Positions 1-10,959 of a stretch of DNA of 64,000 bases are shown here, piece by piece. The notes beneath the pieces are model-generated. The model had not been told where the DNA came from. It worked only from the letters and a program-made list of their open reading frames with translations, and did not search any database. How positions within the stretch are numbered: the first letter of the stretch is position 1; every line of letters begins with the position of its first letter. Source of the stretch: Plicaturopsis crispa FD-325 SS-3 (lineage: Eukaryota > Basidiomycota > Agaricomycetes > Amylocorticiales > Amylocorticiaceae); NCBI GenBank assembly GCA_000827205.1, contig KN832555.1:3126696-3190695 (forward strand). The letters run 5' to 3'. Made by a program: the position numbers and the translations under genes.

Positions 1-125
1 ACTCGCCCACCGCCCTCCTCCGTTTCCCACGCCCACCGCCCCCGCCCTCCCGTTCCCACGCCCACGCCCCGCCCTCCCGTTTCCCACGCCCACGCCCCGC
101 CCTCTCGTTTCCCAGCCCACGCCCC
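1..125. repeat. GC-rich minisatellite, about four units
   Basis: Tandem, imperfect units that begin GCCCTC at about 12, 44, 71 and 99, spaced 27-32 bases. Each carries a core like GTTTCCCACGCCCACGCC. The array is very cytosine-rich on this strand and runs off the left edge, so its full length is unknown. Nothing in it looks coding, and it does not resemble a telomeric repeat. Confidence 0.75.
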
Positions 126-1240
126 CGCCTTCCTGTTAACACAGCCACTCCCACAGCACTGCGCCGTTGCGTCGGCGACAGCAAAACAGCGTATCAGGCA
201 AGGGCTCGCCCGCCCGTACGCGAATGCTGCCGTCGACAAGCGTTACGACACCGCGCGGATGGGCGCATCTGTACCCGGAGAGCGCTAGCGAGCTCACGGA
301 CCCGCACGGCGGCGACCGCCCGCCCTCTATGCCGAAACCTCGACAATCATCCCCCCGGCTCGTTAACGCGAGCCCGCCACCCCCGCGTGCTGTCGAAGCA
401 CGCGCGCCCGCACATCGACATAGGTGCCGCGCTGACGCTGAACAAGTGCACCCGCCTCTGCGCACACCACCGGCGTCGGCTCGCGTTGGCGAGGTGCCCG
501 CGCACCCGTGGTGACGTAGAGCCAGGCGCATCCGCATCAGCGCGGACCTGTCGCCCCCGCACGTCGAGCTTCACGCCGAGTTCGGTCGACCGAGCAGATG
601 AGCGCGTCAGCGCAGTCCGTGCTCACGCCGCCGCCCGTCTCCCGCTACCGCTGCGGACTCAATGATGCGTTCCGCCGAGCGTCGTCCCCGCTGCTCGCGC
701 CGCGTTCCCGTTGCTACCGCTCTGGTACCCCGCCATCTGCGCTCCTTGTCAGCGCCGCCCTACACGCATTCCACACTCGCAAGCGCACTCGCGCTACTAT
801 TCTGTATATAGTGATGTTTTGTATATTTGTCTCATGTAGTAGATACAAATAGTATTTTTACTCTACTGCCAGGTTAGTTGAGCTGAGGACAAAGAGATAT
901 TAAGCAAAAGGAAGGTATAGAAAACAAGCTCGAAAATTTGAAGTCGATACAAGGGCGGGGTATACACCCGAGGGCGCGCAAAATATTGAAGTTCAATTAG
1001 GGGCTAACGCTTCTGAGAGTGGATGCCCGAGGCATGCCCGAATAAGCGCGGATAAAGTCCAGGCATGCTTAGGGGCTGTATAGCTGTTTCTGGAAGCCAG
1101 AAAACGCGCCAGGGTTTGGTTTCAAGAATTTCAAGGTCCGACCGCAAGCCGCGCGGGCAGATCGGATCGGTATTGCAAATATTTGGTCACTTGGGATCCT
1201 TTGCATCAAGTCCAATGGCATATTCCCTGATCCTTTACAA
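126..1240. other. gene-free stretch, nothing recognised
   Basis: Open frames occur on both strands up to about 700, but they come from high GC content: their translations are rich in R, P, A and S, show no motif and have no plausible splice chain. From about 790 the sequence turns AT-rich. I see no RNA gene or transposon here. Confidence 0.5.
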
Positions 1241-1943
1241 TTATTTCACAGCAATGGCTGCCTCGGAGGCCTTGTCCAGAGCTCGCTGCTCGCGCACGCG
1301 CACGGCGGGATCGTCCATGTATCGCACAGAGCGCTGTTCGTTCACCCTTGCCCTGGACACATCTTTCTGTGCAGCCGTGAAGCGCTGTGGACTCGTCAGC
1401 ATAGAAAGCAGTGTGAGTGCATATCTACTTACTGATAGGCCCTTGCGCTTGCGAGTGGCTAGCAGGGATGGGGGCTGGTTCTCCGTAAGAGCACTGGTAG
1501 AGGTCTGTGAGATGCATCAGCCGACAGTAAGACGATAGAGCCAGCTTTATACGCACATAAATCGACGACACCTCTACGTCGCTATCGTCGGACGTCTCGA
1601 CCTTGCGCTTCTTGCTTGCTTGCTGCTTCTTGCTCTCTGCCTGGGTAATAGTGCGAATGTGAGCTGCGTTGCACATGCGCGCAGCGCGTCGACGTACTTC
1701 GCGCGACCCACGTATGCCGTTTTCCTCATTCACGGCGGACCTCTTTTCCGTACGCTTCTTGATATGGAGTACGGGTCAACTATTGTAAATCCACGCGTAA
1801 TTCGCGTCTGCGTACCTTTACCGACGCGTCAGCTGCCGCCGCCTTGTCCTCGTCTTCAAGAGACCACGGCGCGTCTTTCGATCCGCGCTTCGGCAGACGT
1901 ACCGGCTTTGGAAGGGTGGGGAAGTAATTTGTTAAAACCATCG
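1241..1943 (-). CDS. small basic nuclear protein, function unknown
   Basis: I do not recognise this gene. The model begins at the ATG at 1943 (MVLTNYFPTLPKPVRLPK) and joins five exons through four introns of GT-AG type, all of which keep the frame, to a TAA at 1241. The product is about 160 residues, strongly charged and probably disordered. A stretch KKRKVETSDDSDVE around the middle looks like a monopartite nuclear localisation signal followed by acidic, phosphorylatable serines. A second basic patch is TRKRKGLS. The C-terminal fifth (RFTAAQKDVSRARVNEQRSV onward) looks helical. Two of the introns have no in-frame stop, so retention would lengthen rather than truncate the protein. The start is the weakest part: a pyrimidine-rich run just upstream resembles an intron end, and a coding-like stretch lies at 2100-2330, so the true 5' end may be further up. 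Confidence 0.5.
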
Positions 1944-2099
1944 TAAAAGTGCGCAAAGGGCCAGGATGGTGGGGGGAAGAGAAGAGCGACGGCGACGAGC
2001 AAGCAGGTCGCGCCCAAATGAATACCCTTCGCTCGATGCGGACGTGGGGTCCGTGCGCTCTTTGACATACGCACAGTAGCGGTGTCGCCAATTACCTGG

Positions 2100-2330
2100 G
2101 GTAGGACCGCCAAAAGGATCGTCGCTCGGCGTCGTTGCACGGCCAGCTATCGTCGATGGCGATCTCGTCTGTTCTGGCATAGAATGCGCTGGGGAGACGG
2201 GAAATTCTGCGAGTCTGGAGGGCAGTGACGCAAAAGAAGAAGAAAATCAGACAAAAAGAATGGCATAGCGACATAAAACTCACTGCGACGCCCGACGAGC
2301 TCTGCACTCTTCCCGCCACTTTAGCAAGTG
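2100..2330 (-). other. possible upstream exons of the 1241-1943 gene
   Basis: On the minus strand a GTGAGT donor and a CCTCCAG acceptor (about 2225-2284) would join the frame SLHLLKWREECRARRASQ to LAEFPVSPAHSMPEQTRSP and on to DDPFGGPTPG, ending at a CAG/GTAATT donor near 2101. This reads like disordered fungal protein, but I could not find an ATG for it. Nor could I join it in frame to the exon beginning at 1943. It may be a separate small gene or unresolved 5' exons. Confidence 0.25.
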
Positions 2331-2705
2331 CAGACTTGATGCTTATTGATCTTGGAGCCTGAAGTCCTTCAAGTTGAAAGAGCCCGTCCGCAGAAGGATG
2401 TGAATCTTGCAAAGTCGCGTGGCATGGCCCGTTATGGTAGCTCGGGCATGCGCAAAAGTTGGCTGGCACTGCTCGAGCCTCGGCGAACAACTTTGTCGAA
2501 TTGAAAACTACAATCACTCCGCTTCGCTCCTAGGATTGATAGACATTGTGTAGGGTGTACTTTGATTCAGATACTTGAGGATTTTATGTTTTGATTTCTA
2601 TTCATCACTTTCCTCGGGTTTCACTGCTTGTTTCCACTTGTCTTCTCTGTTTCTCTACCATTCTCGCTGTAGATTGTGATGTGCACTCCTCAAGAGCATT
2701 CAAGT

Positions 2706-2795
2706 GGACCCGTGGCTCAGTGGTAGAGCATGTGATTCCAGCAGCATCTGCTTGGAGCATCCACAAGGTCATCCGTTCGATCCGGGTCGGGTTCA
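2706..2795 (+). tRNA. tRNA-Trp (CCA) with 18-base intron
   Basis: The acceptor stem GGACCCG (2706-2712) pairs fully with CGGGTTC (2788-2794), allowing one G-U pair, followed by discriminator A2795. The D arm is GCTC-AGTGGTA-GAGC, and the T arm is ATCCG-TTCGATC-CGGGT. The anticodon CCA is at 2738-2740. The anticodon stem has one A-C mismatch. An intron of about 18 bases (2742-2759) follows position 37 and contains TGCTTGG, which can pair with the anticodon, as in eukaryotic pre-tRNAs. A T-rich run TTCTTTTTCTTT about 15 bases after the 3' end is a likely Pol III terminator. Specificity rests on the CCA anticodon and the close likeness of the D arm to known fungal tRNA-Trp. Confidence 0.88.
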
Positions 2796-3475
2796 ATCTT
2801 TTGCAACATTCTTTTTCTTTGTCCCTTTTCGTCTGTCGAGAGACATGCACACAGCGGGGTCTTCGGCACCGCATAGCCATGCCGTATCCTTACCTTGTAT
2901 CTGGAGTACGACTGGCGAGCATAAGACCTACGAGGGGGCAGGCGATGCAGCCCTTCTTCACGTTAAGATGATACCATAGGCCTTTTCAATTCTGAGTTTT
3001 CCCAGTAAAATATGTGGTCAGCGGCGCCATTGGCGCCGCCGCTTATTCCCGTACCAGAATCATTCAAACTACTGGGGGTATTAAGAATGAAATCAATGAG
3101 AGACGAAGGGGAGACCAAGCGCACAGCGTTAGTCGAAATACCGCCACATCGCCCGATTGGGATCCCACGCGAGCGCTGCGGCGGGCCGGCGGCTGCGCCG
3201 CCGCCGCCGGCCAACACGCCAATATTGCAGTCCGTGACAATAAAAGCGCGCTACGAAATATGGTCGGTTTGCTGCTCCAGCGCTTAGACATGGCCAAGTT
3301 GCACCGCGATCGTTGGCGGTGATACTTGGACTGGCTCGGGTCTGCCACAATCCAGACCCGCCGATGGACGTGCAATCGCCGCACGACAGCACAGATACTA
3401 GATCGGCCGGACCATGATGCTACTCCAAACACTGCAGGACGACGCTCGACAGAACTTGCACCAAACCACAACATC
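2796..3475. other. intergenic, nothing recognised beyond the Pol III terminator
   Basis: This stretch lies between the tRNA and the dioxygenase. There is a small GC-rich self-complementary patch of GGCGCC repeats at about 3024-3042 and a GCCGGC-type one near 3180-3215. No coding frame with splice sites is convincing. The last 150 bases are presumably the promoter and leader of the dioxygenase gene. Confidence 0.4.
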
Positions 3476-4890
3476 ATGGCCATCGAACTCGTCCCGTTGC
3501 CTCTCCCGCCTTCAGCAGATCCCTCGAAATTCGCCGACTTCGGACGCGAGGTTAGGGGTGTCAATCCTGGAGCGCTTTCGCCAGAAGAGTTTGAGCAGGT
3601 GCAGGATGCTTTGTACAAGGTGCGTCGATTGATTGTTAGGTATGCACGGTATGCTTATGCACTGCGCGCCTTCAGCACGACGCATTGCTCTTTCGTGACG
3701 TTGAACTAACTCCGGAGCAGCAGTATGCCCTCACCAAGGTACGCCACAGCTCGTCTTGCTCCCATTACTGCATACTCACAACGGCACAGGCCTTCGACCC
3801 TGCCTCAGAGAGCTACGGCCACGGAAATAACAAGACCGAGGGCACCAAGAAATCGATCCTTCACCCCGATCTCAAGACCATCCCGCGTGTGCCGCAGGTG
3901 CAATTAATCGGAAATGGGACGGTCTACAACCACGAAGGCCTCGCCGAGGCTATGCTCAAGCACCCAAGCCACACCACTTTCCACAAGACACGCGTCTCGC
4001 CAGAAGAAGAGGCTAAGGGCATTACCCGCTTCTACCGCTGGCACATTGACGCCGCACTGTACGACCTTTCGCCGCCCAAAGTCACGACGCTGTACGGTAT
4101 CGAGGTCCCTCACGGACCGCCGCAGACCTGTAGATACGACGACGGCACCGGTGACGAACTCACCGTGCCGCTCGGGACTACTGCATTTGTGTCCGGAAAG
4201 ACCATGTTCGATATCCTACCCGCCGAACTCAAGAGCTTCGCCGTGCGCTCCAAAGTCAAGTACGCGCCCCACCCGTACGTCTGGATGGCGCCTGCGCACG
4301 CTCTCTCGACTGGGCTGGGAATCGAATCGGAGGGGCTAGAGCTTCCCTTCGACGAACTCCCGCCGTGGGAGGAGTCGCGCAGGAAGACGTTCCCCATCGT
4401 GAGTCTGTCCCGCATTCTACGCAACGTTCTTTCATATTGATTACAATTTGCAGCTATGGAAAAATCCGGTGACGGGGGAGTTGCACTTCCAGGTTCACCC
4501 CTGCGGCGCTGCGGAACTCCTCGTCGACCCGCTTCCAGCGGGTGCCACACGGGAAGGGGCGCTGTTCCCAGACGGCGCGCACATCACAGATCTCAAAGAG
4601 GTCAGAGCCCTGTTGTACAAGATGCAGAGGCCCGCTATCGACCCAAAGGTGCGTTAAGTTGGGCCACACTGCTTCATGGAACGCGTACTCATTGTGCGGA
4701 ACCGCTACAGTTGATCTACCCTCACGATTGGCGGGAGAAGGACCTCGTGCTGTTCCACAATCGCGGCCTACTGCATACCGTGGTGGGCGCGTTTACGAAG
4801 GAGCAAGTGCGTGCATTCCACCAATGCAATCTGGCTGCCTCGGCAGATCCGGTCGGACCAAGTGAGGAGGACGTGAAGAAATGGGCTTGA
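3476..4890 (+). CDS. xanA: Fe(II)/2-oxoglutarate dioxygenase, xanthine dioxygenase type
   Basis: TauD-like dioxygenase. The model has five exons (3476-3619, 3676-3738, 3790-4398, 4454-4648, 4711-4890) joined by four GT-AG introns, giving about 396 residues. The iron ligands are visible: H and D of RWHIDAALYDL in the middle, and the distal H of VLFHNRGLLHTVVGAF near the C-terminus, followed by the arginine-containing VRAFHQCNLA that would hold 2-oxoglutarate. The phrase FYRWHIDAALYDLSPPKVTT is, from memory, typical of fungal XanA, which hydroxylates xanthine to uric acid and bypasses xanthine dehydrogenase. No signal peptide is visible, so it is probably cytosolic. Other members of this family act on taurine or sulfonates, so the substrate is inferred. 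The fold assignment is firm, the XanA name less so. It is followed closely by the GH47 gene but has no functional link to it. Confidence 0.82.
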
Positions 4891-5323
4891 GCGTCGTCAA
4901 AGCATGTATCCCCAGCGCATATTTTACTGTTTCATTGTCATGCACCCGGTCTCGATTAACATTGCCGTGGGCCCTACGTGGGACATCCCCGAATCGTGAG
5001 CTCGAGACTGGTCCTCCTAGTTATGCGGAATGGGGGTAAGCACGAGTGATCGTCATTCGTTGTCCCTTTATCCCCGCTTTCTTTGATTCTAACTGCAAAT
5101 CCGCGGAACTTGCATCGGTAGACCACTTGCACCAACTTGTGCACATACGAGCTTCAGACTGTGGTTTCCGAGTTTTCCACGTGAATGGAGAGGTACAGAA
5201 CGCGCAAGAACGCGCACTGCGCCACGTCCGCATCTTTATTGCTAACGGCCAGCTGCCACCGTTGTGTCTGCCCGTCTCTGCTCGACTCGTATCTATCAAT
5301 AATATTTCTGGTCGCTGGACGCC
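4891..5323. other. intergenic, tail of dioxygenase and promoter of GH47 gene
   Basis: It holds a mixed-composition 3' flank, then the leader of the mannosidase gene. No stable hairpin, RNA gene or coding frame with splice support is visible. Confidence 0.4.
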
Positions 5324-7972
5324 ATGGCAGAACCTGGCCTTCGCCAACGGAAGAAAGACCTGTCGTCGCAAAAATCGCAAGGTTCCAAGACAGACGGTGT
5401 GCGTGGTCAAGTTCTGTGTACTATATGTGCACGGTGTTGACGCGCTTCTACAGGACCTTCACGCCGGACGCTCGACAAATTATGCAACTATACTTTCAGT
5501 GGTCGCTTTCGCGATCCTTGGACTGTTAACATACCAGGTACTTTTGTCCGACCCGTTCAGCGACAATGCATAATAAACGCCATGCAACAGTTTCCGCAGT
5601 ATCCGACGCAGATCCTAAATGCATGGCTCGGATTCTCTGACGTCGCGGTACTACCTGGAACGAACGTGGATAGTGTTATTGATTTCTCGGCCGACGTGGA
5701 GAAGCGCGACGCGGTTGTCGAGGCCTTCAAGGTGCGCGGACAGCCTTTCGTTGGCTAGCACACCTGATAGTTTTTTTATGGCATAGCATGCATGGCTTGC
5801 ATACGGTGTGTACCGTGCCATATTGCGACCCGCTTGCGCTGACGCGACCAGAGAGGGACGCTATGGGCGCGGATGAGTACCATCCCATAAGCCACGAGGG
5901 AACTAATTTGACCGCCGCTGGCGGTATCGGTTACACGGTCGTTGACTCCATTGACACCATGCTCCTCATGGGCCTAGACGAGGAATATCAACGGGCAAGA
6001 GCGTGGGTCGCCACCAACATGACGTTCGAGAGGGACGACAAGTTCAGCACTTTCGAGGTACGCACGCACTTCTCGCGTCGGATACTGAATTGTGCATATA
6101 TTGACCTAAATCTCTCATATTGGTAGACTACTATCCGCGTCCTCGGTGGGCTGCTGTCAGCTTACCACCTTTCAGGCCAAGACCCTCTGTACTTGGAGAA
6201 GGCGACAGAGCTCGCCGACCGTATACTTCCCGCCTTCAACACCCCGGCTGGCTTGCCCTTGTCTAATATCAACCTTGCAAGACGCATCGGGATTCCCGAC
6301 CCTGATTGGCCAGGTCTGGTCAGCACAGCTGAAGTCGCTACTCTGCAGCTCGAATTCAGATATCTCAGCTATCTCACTGACAACGATATTTACTGGGATA
6401 AATCGGAGCATGTATGTGGTTGGATTTATCTTACTTGTCGGGGCAGTTGGAAAGTGACCGCTGACAACACTGCGCTAGGTGATGGCCGTGATTAAAGCGG
6501 CGCGCATGCCCCACGGTTTAGCGTCGATATTCATGAGGTTGGTTTTCTGAAATCATATTGATACTCGTACTTACGGAAACGTCAAGTGCTCAGGACGGGC
6601 GTTTCGTGACATCCGCCATTCGGTTAGGGTCTCGCGGAGACTCCTACTATGAATATCTCTTGTAAGCAGGCAGACTAACATTGTGGGCATGTCAACTTAC
6701 CGGTCGGACATAGGAAACAATATTTGCAGACGGTGATTATTGTCCGGCTCTTACAACATGCTTTGAATTATTGACATGTCCTTGCAGAATCGTACCGAAG
6801 AAGTCTACCGAGAGGTAAGCTCAGCCATGGTAGCCTTTGAATTTTGTTGACGATTAACCTCAAGATGTACGATGACACGATGACGGCCATCCACAATCAC
6901 CTCATCCAAAAAAGTATCGCTACAAACTCCATTTACACAGCAGAACTCATCCCCGAAAGGAATGAAAAAGGCGAAGTGTGCGTTGCTTCCTCGAGAAAAT
7001 TGGCTTGTGTCGATTTACATTGACATCCATCACAGGTCATGGCGCTTGACTCCCAAGCAGGACCATCTTGTCTGCTTCCTCGGTGGCTCTCTTATGCTCG
7101 GAGCCACCACGACGGGCGCAATCGTTCATCCTGTATCTATCCCTCCAAAGGCGGATGAGTTATCCGCGCAAGGTATGCGGGACTGGAAAACCGGTGTTGA
7201 GCTGATCAAGACGTGCATGGATACCCATGACACCGCTACGTGCGTAATTCTCTTGTTAACACGGAGATACCTCGCTAAGTGACTATCGACGAGGATAGCG
7301 GACTTTCGCCGGAAATTGTGTACTTCAGAATAGCCAGCGACAACATGATTGGTGGCCCCGCCGACTGGTATATCAAGGGTGCCCGGTATGTCTTCTCATT
7401 GGTTTCAAGGAAAGCATTCTGATAGCGATACCTACAGGCCCGGTGAATTCCCTCCATATGATGCGCGCTACATTCTCCGACCTGAAACGGTCGAGTCGCT
7501 CTTCATTGCGTGGCGCCTCACCGGTGACAAACGTTACCGTGACTGGGGCTGGAACATATTCTCTGCTATCGAGAAGCACTGCAAGGTCGAGACAGGCGGG
7601 TACGCTGCGATCATTAACGTCGACGAGGTGCCTTCCCGGCTCGAAGACAAAATGGAGACGTTCTTAATGGTGAGCGTCGTTTTCTGCCCTAAGCGTTGGA
7701 CACGGCACTAAATGCGGACCGACCCTCAGAGTGAAACGTTGAAATATCTCTATCTCATGTTTGCGGACAACAGCTTATTGCCGTTAGACGGTACGTGGGC
7801 AACACGCCTCCACTGTAGCGTGTGCTAACCACAATATATTACAGAATTTGTCTTCAATACCGAGGTGTGTTCAATACATAGTCACGAGTACTGAACGTTA
7901 CTGAAGCATTTTATCTGCCAGGCACACCCTATCCCTATATTCAACCCCACTATCAGGACGGGGTTCTCATAA
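5324..7972 (+). CDS. GH47 class I alpha-1,2-mannosidase
   Basis: Trims alpha-1,2-linked mannose from N-glycans in the ER or Golgi. The model has 17 exons and starts at ATG 5324. The N-terminus has a short basic cytosolic tail (LRQRKKDLSS) and a single membrane anchor (ATILSVVAFAILGLLTYQ), as expected for a type II membrane protein. The catalytic domain shows family landmarks in order: HAWLAYERDAMGADEYHPIS, VVDSIDTMLLMGL, a C-rich FLGGSLMLGA region, EFPPYDARYILRPETVES, and the closing FVFNTEAHPI with the calcium-binding threonine. Three exons are tiny: 19 bases at 5787-5805, another 19-base exon (KQYLQT) near 6714 and a 27-base exon near 6788. Each is needed to keep the frame. The protein ends 15 residues after TEAHP, close to the usual catalytic-domain end. 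Whether it is the ER Man9 enzyme (MNS1-like) or a Golgi paralogue cannot be told here. Confidence 0.9.
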
Positions 7973-8478
7973 GACATCGTCTCAATGTATAGTATTCCGC
8001 GAATGGGAAAAATATCAACCTTTAGGAGCATAAGGTCTTCGTGTAGTTTTACGAGCAGTCTGCATGGCGTGGCATGAGGTCAGTGTCATCCCTTCGAGAT
8101 TAATACAGGCAGTGCAAAACTGAACGTTCATCCTGAACGCATAGAGAAACGTCGCCTGTGAAATGTTGGCCAATTTTTGAGGACATGGTTGTCGCCACGA
8201 TATCCGGCTGCCCGTTGTGACTGCGTGTCAGCTGCATGTTGTGCCCAAAATCTCATTACCAGCTCTGTCCAGTTTCTTGTGAAGTGAAGATGTGGCACAA
8301 TTCTTGACGCCATTATCATTTTCATCGTTGATTATAATCTGATGGATTGGACTAGCAGTTTGTTTTTGTAGACACCTGTGGGTCCTCCCAACCGCGCGGC
8401 CTACAAATTGTGAATCCAGTCCAGGGTCCACCGACGAGATCTCCCACTGACCCATCCTTCCAGCCTCCCTGTTTACCA
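7973..8478. other. intergenic, nothing recognised
   Basis: Lies between the mannosidase stop and the AN1-APH start. Composition is unremarkable. The last 70 bases read open into the next gene, but without an ATG, so they are taken as leader. Confidence 0.4.
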
Positions 8479-9923
8479 ATGCCTCTTTGGAAATGCGACG
8501 TAACTGGGTGCTTGCGCCCCCATGTCCGCAAAACGGGCGATTGCATCCTCTGTGGTCGTCACCTCTGTGCGGGGCACCTACAGCCTGCCTTTCATCAATG
8601 CCCAACCGTGGAGGTGAGTAGCTCTTCTAGTGTTCTATTGGTCATATGAAACAACAATTGCGTGTGCAGGAAGACGAAGCAGGCTGGGATGCTGCGTATG
8701 CTGCTGCCATGCAATCCGAGCTCGATGGACTGTTTGCCCGTATCGACCTTGCGCCTCTCCGATTACGGGCGTCATCCCTCCGTGGCGGTATCGACTGCTC
8801 CACTCCGGAACTGGTACACGACTCAAAGCGCCCCTTTGATATGATGGGGGGCATGAACTATCATGTACCTGTCACATTTGCAGACGGTGTCGTTTGGATT
8901 GCTCGTATTCGTCGTTCCAACGCCTCTTCGCCGCCCCCGCCCATGAGGGACGCTCTCATCATGTCAGAGGTCGCCACTCTGTGTTTTCTTCGAGGCACCA
9001 AGGTTCCTGTCCCCGAAGTGCATGATTTCGCCCTCGAAGGGCCTGACAACAAAGTGGGCGTGGGGTATATACTAATGGATAAAGTTGGTGGACAACCTCT
9101 ACAATTCATGGACCTGGATGCCGCTCAGAAAGAGAAAGTGTTGGACCAATTTGCCGATATCTTCATCGAGCTCAGGAGCCATCCATTTCCTTCCATCGGC
9201 TCCCTTCGTACACCTGGCTCATCCACCGTTGGAGAATGCGTCGCCCAAACTGGTGGATCTATCGCCGCAGATGACACTCTCGAGTTCCTGGGCCCGTTCT
9301 CCGATGCATCGAGCTACCGCGAGGCGACTATTCGTGCACAGCTGGAGCATATACGCAATGGCGAAGCATACCCCAACGACCTTACCAACGCGTATCTCAT
9401 TCACCGCTCCATGCTCGATGTTGTTCCGTCCCATTACGCACACGAGTCGAAAGAATTCTTCCTCAAGCATATGGACGACAAAGGCGACCATATAATGGTC
9501 GACGACGACATGAATATCGTGTCCATCATCGATTGGGAGTTCGCCCAGACCACGCCGATTTCGGAAGCCTTCGCAGCGCCCTTGTTTCTCATTGATATTG
9601 GGGATTATTACGACAATCCCCACAATGACCTCAGTAAGGACGAGGAGCTATTCGCAAGGATCCTGAAGAGAAAGGGCGCTGCGGAGCTTGCAAGCTTCGT
9701 TCGCAAGGGACGCGCAGAACATCGGCTTGCCCATTGCATTGGTGGGGATTTTGACGACATGTCATTCCCGAACCTTTTCAGAGGATATCGCGAGGCGTTT
9801 ATTGGAAAGGACAGCGCAGACCTTACTTTCGAGCAGTGGCTCAAAGGGGCTTCCCAGGCATACAAGAACGATGAAGGCTTCAAACACCTTCCTCGACTAG
9901 CTCGATGGCTGAAGCGCGTATGA
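8479..9923 (+). CDS. AN1-type zinc finger fused to APH/choline-kinase-like domain
   Basis: Two exons (8479-8613 and 8670-9923), about 462 residues. Residues 6-41 form a compact finger, CDVTGC..CILCGRHLC..H..H.C, spaced C-x4-C-x9-C-x2-C-x4-C-x2-H-x5-H-x-C like AN1 fingers, which usually bind ubiquitin-pathway partners. The rest is a protein-kinase-like phosphotransferase of the APH family. The catalytic aspartate is in HMDDKGDHIMVDD, where the usual metal-binding N of the HxDxxxxN loop appears as H. The second metal site is IIDWEFA. The ATP-binding N-lobe is MNYHVPVTFADGVVWIARIR and SEVATLCFLRGT. The ATG at 8479 is the first in frame and sits just before the finger. APH-like genes are expanded in mushrooms and mostly uncharacterised. 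The substrate could be a small molecule or a protein, and I cannot tell which. Confidence 0.8.
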
Positions 9924-10225
9924 TAACTTTCGGGTACCCCAGACAATAACCTCGTTCCGCACTAACTGCGCATGCGTATTGGTGTTATCGGGGTCACCGG
10001 TCACCGGTCACCCACGGTGGGTCTGCTAGTGCTGTGCATATGCATATCATAGTACAATTCTGACCCTCCTATTACAGCTCGCAAACGAGTACTCGTTCTG
10101 CATTACTGGTACATAAATGTCTGAAAGTACGTGGTTCGTGAGGTATACATAAAATCATAAACAAGATCCTCGTGGTACAAATGGTATATCGTGGAAATGC
10201 ATCTCTTATCTCACTGTGTGTCGAC
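9924..10225. other. convergent intergenic with (GGTCACC)3
   Basis: Lies between two convergent genes. It holds three perfect tandem copies of GGTCACC at 9992-10012, which could be a protein-binding site or chance. Nothing else stands out. Confidence 0.45.
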
Positions 10226-10959
10226 TCACTTCCCGATGGAAGCGACCTGTGCGTACGAGGGTCCCTTGGCGTCGTCCGACTCATCGCCACAGATATGCTC
10301 CCATTGTTCTTCCATGTCGAGGGCCTCTTCGCGTACTGCGTCATCAAGTACGATGACAGAACGTATGTGGGGTATAACCTCGAAGTCCCCGGCTGGAAGG
10401 CAATATGTTAACAAATCACGACATATCGGGGTGATTGAACACGCGTACCTTTCGTCTTGCGCGGCTTCTTGGACGTGACAAGGTCAGCCAGCGTCACCTC
10501 GGCGTCGAGGCTACGTCGCGACGCATGAAACGACCCGCGCACAGGGGACATCTCGGGGGTGCGTATCCAGATCTCCCCAACCTCCCTGCTGTCCTCCCCA
10601 CGATCCCATAACGCCCGTAAGTCCTTCTTCTCCGGCGAGCGTCTACTCCCCCGCTCAGGGCGGCGGCACGAGCACTTGGGCTTGCCCGGCACTGCTCCTG
10701 CGCGTGGGCCGCTCTTGGATTTGAGTGCCCCTTTCACCTCCTTCCGCTCCTGCGCCTTCCCGAGCTCAGCGGTCTTCTTCGACCGCTGGCGGTCGTGCTC
10801 GTATGCGCGTACATCCTTGGTAGCTGATGCGGACAGCGTAGAGGGCATGTCCTTCTCGAGCTCCATAGAGCAACTGTCGCAAATAGCAGGTGTGGTCTGA
10901 GCAGCAAGCTGGGTATCGGCGGCGAGAGGTGAGTTCGTGGCGGGAAGAGAAGGAGACAT
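10226..10959 (-). CDS. hypothetical low-complexity charged protein
   Basis: I do not recognise this protein. The model has two exons (10449-10959 and 10226-10392) joined by a GT-AG intron that gives TKAGDFEV, about 225 residues. The start MSPSLPATNS is chosen because it has a good AATATG context; an in-frame ATG at 11052 would add 31 residues. Residues about 20-45 hold ICDSC. Around 90-125 is a basic region KPKCSCRRPERGSRRSPEKK. The second exon is acidic with a clean helical look (SVIVLDDAVREEALDMEEQW). The cysteine pairs are too few for a confident zinc site. It is probably a disordered nuclear or cytosolic factor. It is read away from enolase's downstream side, 328 bases from the enolase stop. 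Confidence 0.55.

Noticed and set aside
167-852. Several overlapping open frames on both strands near the left edge
   Set aside because: They arise from high GC and tandem repeats; translations lack motifs and no splice sites link them.
10072-10225. Extension of the 10226-10959 gene further downstream
   Set aside because: The TGA at 10226 closes the conserved-looking acidic exon and nothing after it keeps the frame.
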